From the NCBI GenBank assembly GCA_964608925.1, contig CAZSQD010000150.1, positions 1-6,302 of the forward strand: a DNA stretch of 6,302 nucleotides, written 5' to 3'. The stretch comes from GCA-2733415 sp964608925. Its GTDB lineage: Bacteria > Bacteroidota > Bacteroidia > Flavobacteriales > Flavobacteriaceae. The notes under the pieces are model-generated. The model was not told the DNA's origin. It searched no databases and worked only from the letters and a program-made list of their open reading frames with translations. Positions 4,892 through 6,302 of the stretch are shown piece after piece (position 1 is the stretch's first letter; each line of letters begins with the position of its first letter). A program made the translations under genes and the position numbers.

Positions 4892-6091
4892 TTAATCTCC
4901 TTGAGTAACAGTAGCACAGTTGTTTCCACCTGCTTGATCTACATAACTTGCGTGTAAACTTCCTGTTTGGGTAACATTAGACATTTGATCATGCCCCATT
5001 TGAACTGTTGCACTAAATAATTCAGTACCAGTTTGCATTTGGTTAGATTCATTATCTACACCACCTTGTCTTGCTATAGCAATATTACAATCACCATCTT
5101 GATTTTGGTTAGCTAAATTACGTTCTCCCTCTTGAGCAACTAAAGCAGCATTATCTGTACCTACTTGATCTTGGTTAGCTTCATTGTCACCTAACATATC
5201 AGTTAAACTTTGTTGTACTTCAGCATAATTATCATCTCCATCTTGTATTTGGTTTGATATATTATCATCACCTAATTGTGTTGCATAAGCTGAATTACCT
5301 ATACCTAATTGATCTTGACTTGCTTCATTATTAGTAGCTACATCCGTATGATTACCTTGCTCTACTACAGCAACATTATCCGTACCATCTTGACGTTGGA
5401 AAGAATCATTACCATCACCTATTTGATCTACACATAATTTATTGCCATCACCTACTTGAGCTCCATCAGAACTGTTATCATTACCACATTGGAAAATTTT
5501 AGCGGCATTACCTGTTAATACACTAGCAGATCCTGATTGATCTAATATAGATGTATTGTTATTACCTAATTGATCCACATCGGCTTTATTACCCATATCT
5601 GATTGATCTACATCAGAATCATTACCATTACCTGCTTGTTTTACATCTGCAAAATTTAAATCTCCTGTTTGGTTGATGTCAGACATGTTACTATGCCCAT
5701 CTTGACGGGTTATAGCTCCATTCCATCCATCTTGAGTTACAAATGCTTCATTTTGTTCTGTTGCATCCATACCTGTACCATTTTGAATGATTTCAGATCC
5801 ATTAGACCCTGTTTGATCTACTGTTGCATAACTAAAATCTCCTGTTTGTCTTACTGCAGAATAATTTGCTAAACCTTGTACGGCTAACAATACATCATCC
5901 GGACAATAAATGTCTGGTAACAATTCTGGCACACATACATCTGTACGTGGAATAATTTCATCACAATGCGCTCCTGGTGCACACGGTGGTGGCGTTGTTG
6001 GAGGGTTTGTTGGATTTACTGTTGACGCCGAATTGGCGAATGCGAAAGACGTTGCTAACGCAAAAACGAATGTTAAAATCGAATTTTTCAT
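4892..6091 (-). CDS. csgA: Major curlin (CsgA-like), acidic, Cys-containing, about 27 half-repeats
   Basis: A 399-aa secreted amyloid subunit, much longer than E. coli CsgA (151 aa). Residues 1-19 are a signal peptide (MKNSILTF..., cleavage near FAFA-N). Residues about 22-71 form a Pro-rich, four-Cys leader (PPTTPPPC, Cys37/43/53/63), perhaps used for targeting to CsgG. From residue 72 on, the chain is a tandem array of Q-x-G-x-x-N-x-A/S-x-x-x units, 11 residues long, for example QTGDLNFADVK, QLGNNNTSILD, QVGDGNKLCVD and QDGDDNYAEVQ; two make one classic 22-residue curlin repeat. I count 27 units from Gln82 plus a degenerate one at 72. Four units are enlarged to 15-17 residues (103-119, 185-200, 245-260, 294-308). 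Four more Cys lie in repeats (202, 220, 335, 392). By hand count the mature protein has about 58 Asp/Glu and 10 Lys/Arg. First gene of the cluster in the window, followed by a strong terminator; likely the most abundant product. Confidence 0.93.
   Translation of the reverse strand: MKNSILTFVFALATSFAFANSASTVNPTNPPTTPPPCAPGAHCDEIIPRTDVCVPELLPDIYCPDDVLLAVQGLANYSAVRQTGDFSYATVDQTGSNGSEIIQNGTGMDATEQNEAFVTQDGWNGAITRQDGHSNMSDINQTGDLNFADVKQAGNGNDSDVDQSDMGNKADVDQLGNNNTSILDQSGSASVLTGNAAKIFQCGNDNSSDGAQVGDGNKLCVDQIGDGNDSFQRQDGTDNVAVVEQGNHTDVATNNEASQDQLGIGNSAYATQLGDDNISNQIQDGDDNYAEVQQSLTDMLGDNEANQDQVGTDNAALVAQEGERNLANQNQDGDCNIAIARQGGVDNESNQMQTGTELFSATVQMGHDQMSNVTQTGSLHASYVDQAGGNNCATVTQGD
4895..5878 (-). 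repeat. Degenerate 33-bp tandem repeats encoding curlin units
   Basis: The DNA repeats with a period of about 33 bp, seen on the plus strand as recurring forms of ATTACC-ATCACCT-xxTTGATCT (the N-x-x-G-x-Q turn in reverse). The copies are diverged, so the array is maintained by protein selection and is not a recent DNA expansion. Period breaks of 12-18 extra bases occur at about 5735-5785, 5492-5539, 5312-5359 and 5168-5212, matching the enlarged protein units. Confidence 0.85.
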
Positions 6092-6130
6092 AATTAAAAT
6101 ATTTATTGGTTATTAAATACACATCTAAAT

Positions 6131-6147
6131 TGACATTATTAATGTCA
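6131..6147. promoter_or_regulatory. Operator-like inverted repeat upstream of csgA-like gene
   Basis: TGACATT-ATT-AATGTCA is a perfect 7-bp inverted repeat with a 3-bp spacer, 40 nt before the csgA-like ATG. The size and symmetry fit a dimeric regulator site; it could also be a 5'-UTR hairpin. Which regulator would bind is unknown. Confidence 0.45.
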
Positions 6148-6185
6148 TTGTTTTATTGGGATAAAACTTTAATGATAAGTATTTC

Positions 6186-6200
6186 TCTCAAGGGGTGAGA
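6186..6200. repeat. Short inverted repeat in csgA-like leader
   Basis: TCTCA (6186-6190), spacer AGGGG, TGAGA (6196-6200). The arms are short, and the flanking TT / AA extend the symmetry only with a 2-nt offset. It may form a small hairpin in the leader RNA. Weak on its own; listed because two stronger inverted repeats lie close by. Confidence 0.25.
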
Positions 6201-6241
6201 ATTATGAAAATTGTGAAGTTGACGGGTTAAGTCATTTTGTA

Positions 6242-6261
6242 ATGAGTTGTTTATAACTCAT
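6242..6261. promoter_or_regulatory. Inverted repeat next to candidate csgA promoter
   Basis: ATGAGTT (6242-6248) and AACTCAT (6255-6261) form a perfect 7-bp inverted repeat around GTTTAT. It lies just downstream, in the minus direction, of the candidate -7 box, where it would overlap the transcription start or first leader bases. An operator or a 5'-end RNA hairpin would both fit. Confidence 0.4.
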
Positions 6262-6269
6262 CCACAGTT

Positions 6270-6277
6270 CAAAGATA
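6270..6277 (-). promoter_or_regulatory. Candidate Bacteroidota -7 promoter box for csgA-like gene
   Basis: The minus strand reads TATCTTTG, a perfect match to the Bacteroidota consensus TAnnTTTG, about 180 nt before the csgA-like ATG. No clear -33 TTG/TTTG is seen at the usual distance upstream; the available sequence there is TTTTATTTATC, close to the window edge. A weaker alternative nearer the gene is TAGATGTG (about 6117-6124, minus), one mismatch. If the first is used, the leader would be about 170 nt and contain the inverted repeats. Confidence 0.35.
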
Positions 6278-6302
6278 GAAACAAATATTAGATAAATAAA
6301 AT

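Noticed and set aside
5669..5872. Plus-strand open frame opposite the curlin repeats
   Set aside because: It is an antisense shadow of the repetitive curlin sequence, and the product shows no family features.
4895..5878. CRISPR-like array suggested by regular 33-bp spacing
   Set aside because: There are no identical repeats with unique spacers; the period follows the protein's 11-residue units in one open frame.
5910..6116. Plus-strand open frame of 68 codons opposite the curlin N-terminus
   Set aside because: It is antisense to the signal peptide and Pro-rich leader; its Gly-rich product mirrors the Pro codons.
6204..6230. Tiny plus-strand ORF (MKIVKLTG) after a purine-rich AGGGGTGAG
   Set aside because: Eight codons, no conserved product and no promoter; the organism type rarely relies on Shine-Dalgarno sites.

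Overview
The window carries a complete curli-type (type VIII secretion / nucleation-precipitation) functional amyloid locus, entirely on the minus strand. The organism is very probably a member of the Bacteroidota, most likely Flavobacteriaceae. The reasons are strong AT bias (GC roughly one third, judged by eye), A-rich leaders with no clear Shine-Dalgarno sequence before most starts, lipoprotein signals ending in G-C-S or S-C-G, and the domain style of the csgG and last-gene products.

Reading in the direction of transcription (right to left): (1) about 210 nt of regulatory DNA (6092-6302) with three inverted repeats and one perfect match to the Bacteroidota -7 motif TAnnTTTG. (2) A 399-aa, Cys-containing, very acidic major curlin built of about 27 eleven-residue Q-x-G half-repeats (4892-6091). 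(3) A strong intrinsic terminator (about 4830-4875) ending only 14 nt before the next start codon. (4) A 162-aa minor or nucleator-like curlin with 22-residue repeats (4328-4816). (5) csgE, opening 3 nt after the csgB-like stop but with an apparent 1-nt frameshift inside its signal peptide (3580-4324). (6) A 148-nt gap with a nested inverted repeat. (7) csgF (3027-3431). (8) csgG, extended at its C-terminus by a predicted 8-strand outer-membrane barrel and a strongly basic tail (1469-3016). (9) A lipoprotein with a carboxypeptidase-regulatory-like domain, a FN3-like domain and a TolB-like beta-propeller (31-1455).

From what is known of the E. coli system, CsgG forms the outer-membrane secretion pore, CsgE is its periplasmic cap and selector, CsgF sits at the pore and couples secretion to nucleation, CsgB nucleates and CsgA polymerises. 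The terminator after the csgA-like gene would make abundant curlin and few copies of the machinery. The lineage-specific additions are the CsgG barrel and tail, a possible CsgH/CsgC-like chaperone domain in CsgE, cysteines and extended turns in the curlin, and the terminal lipoprotein. No csgD-type regulator and no separate csgC/csgH gene is present in the window.
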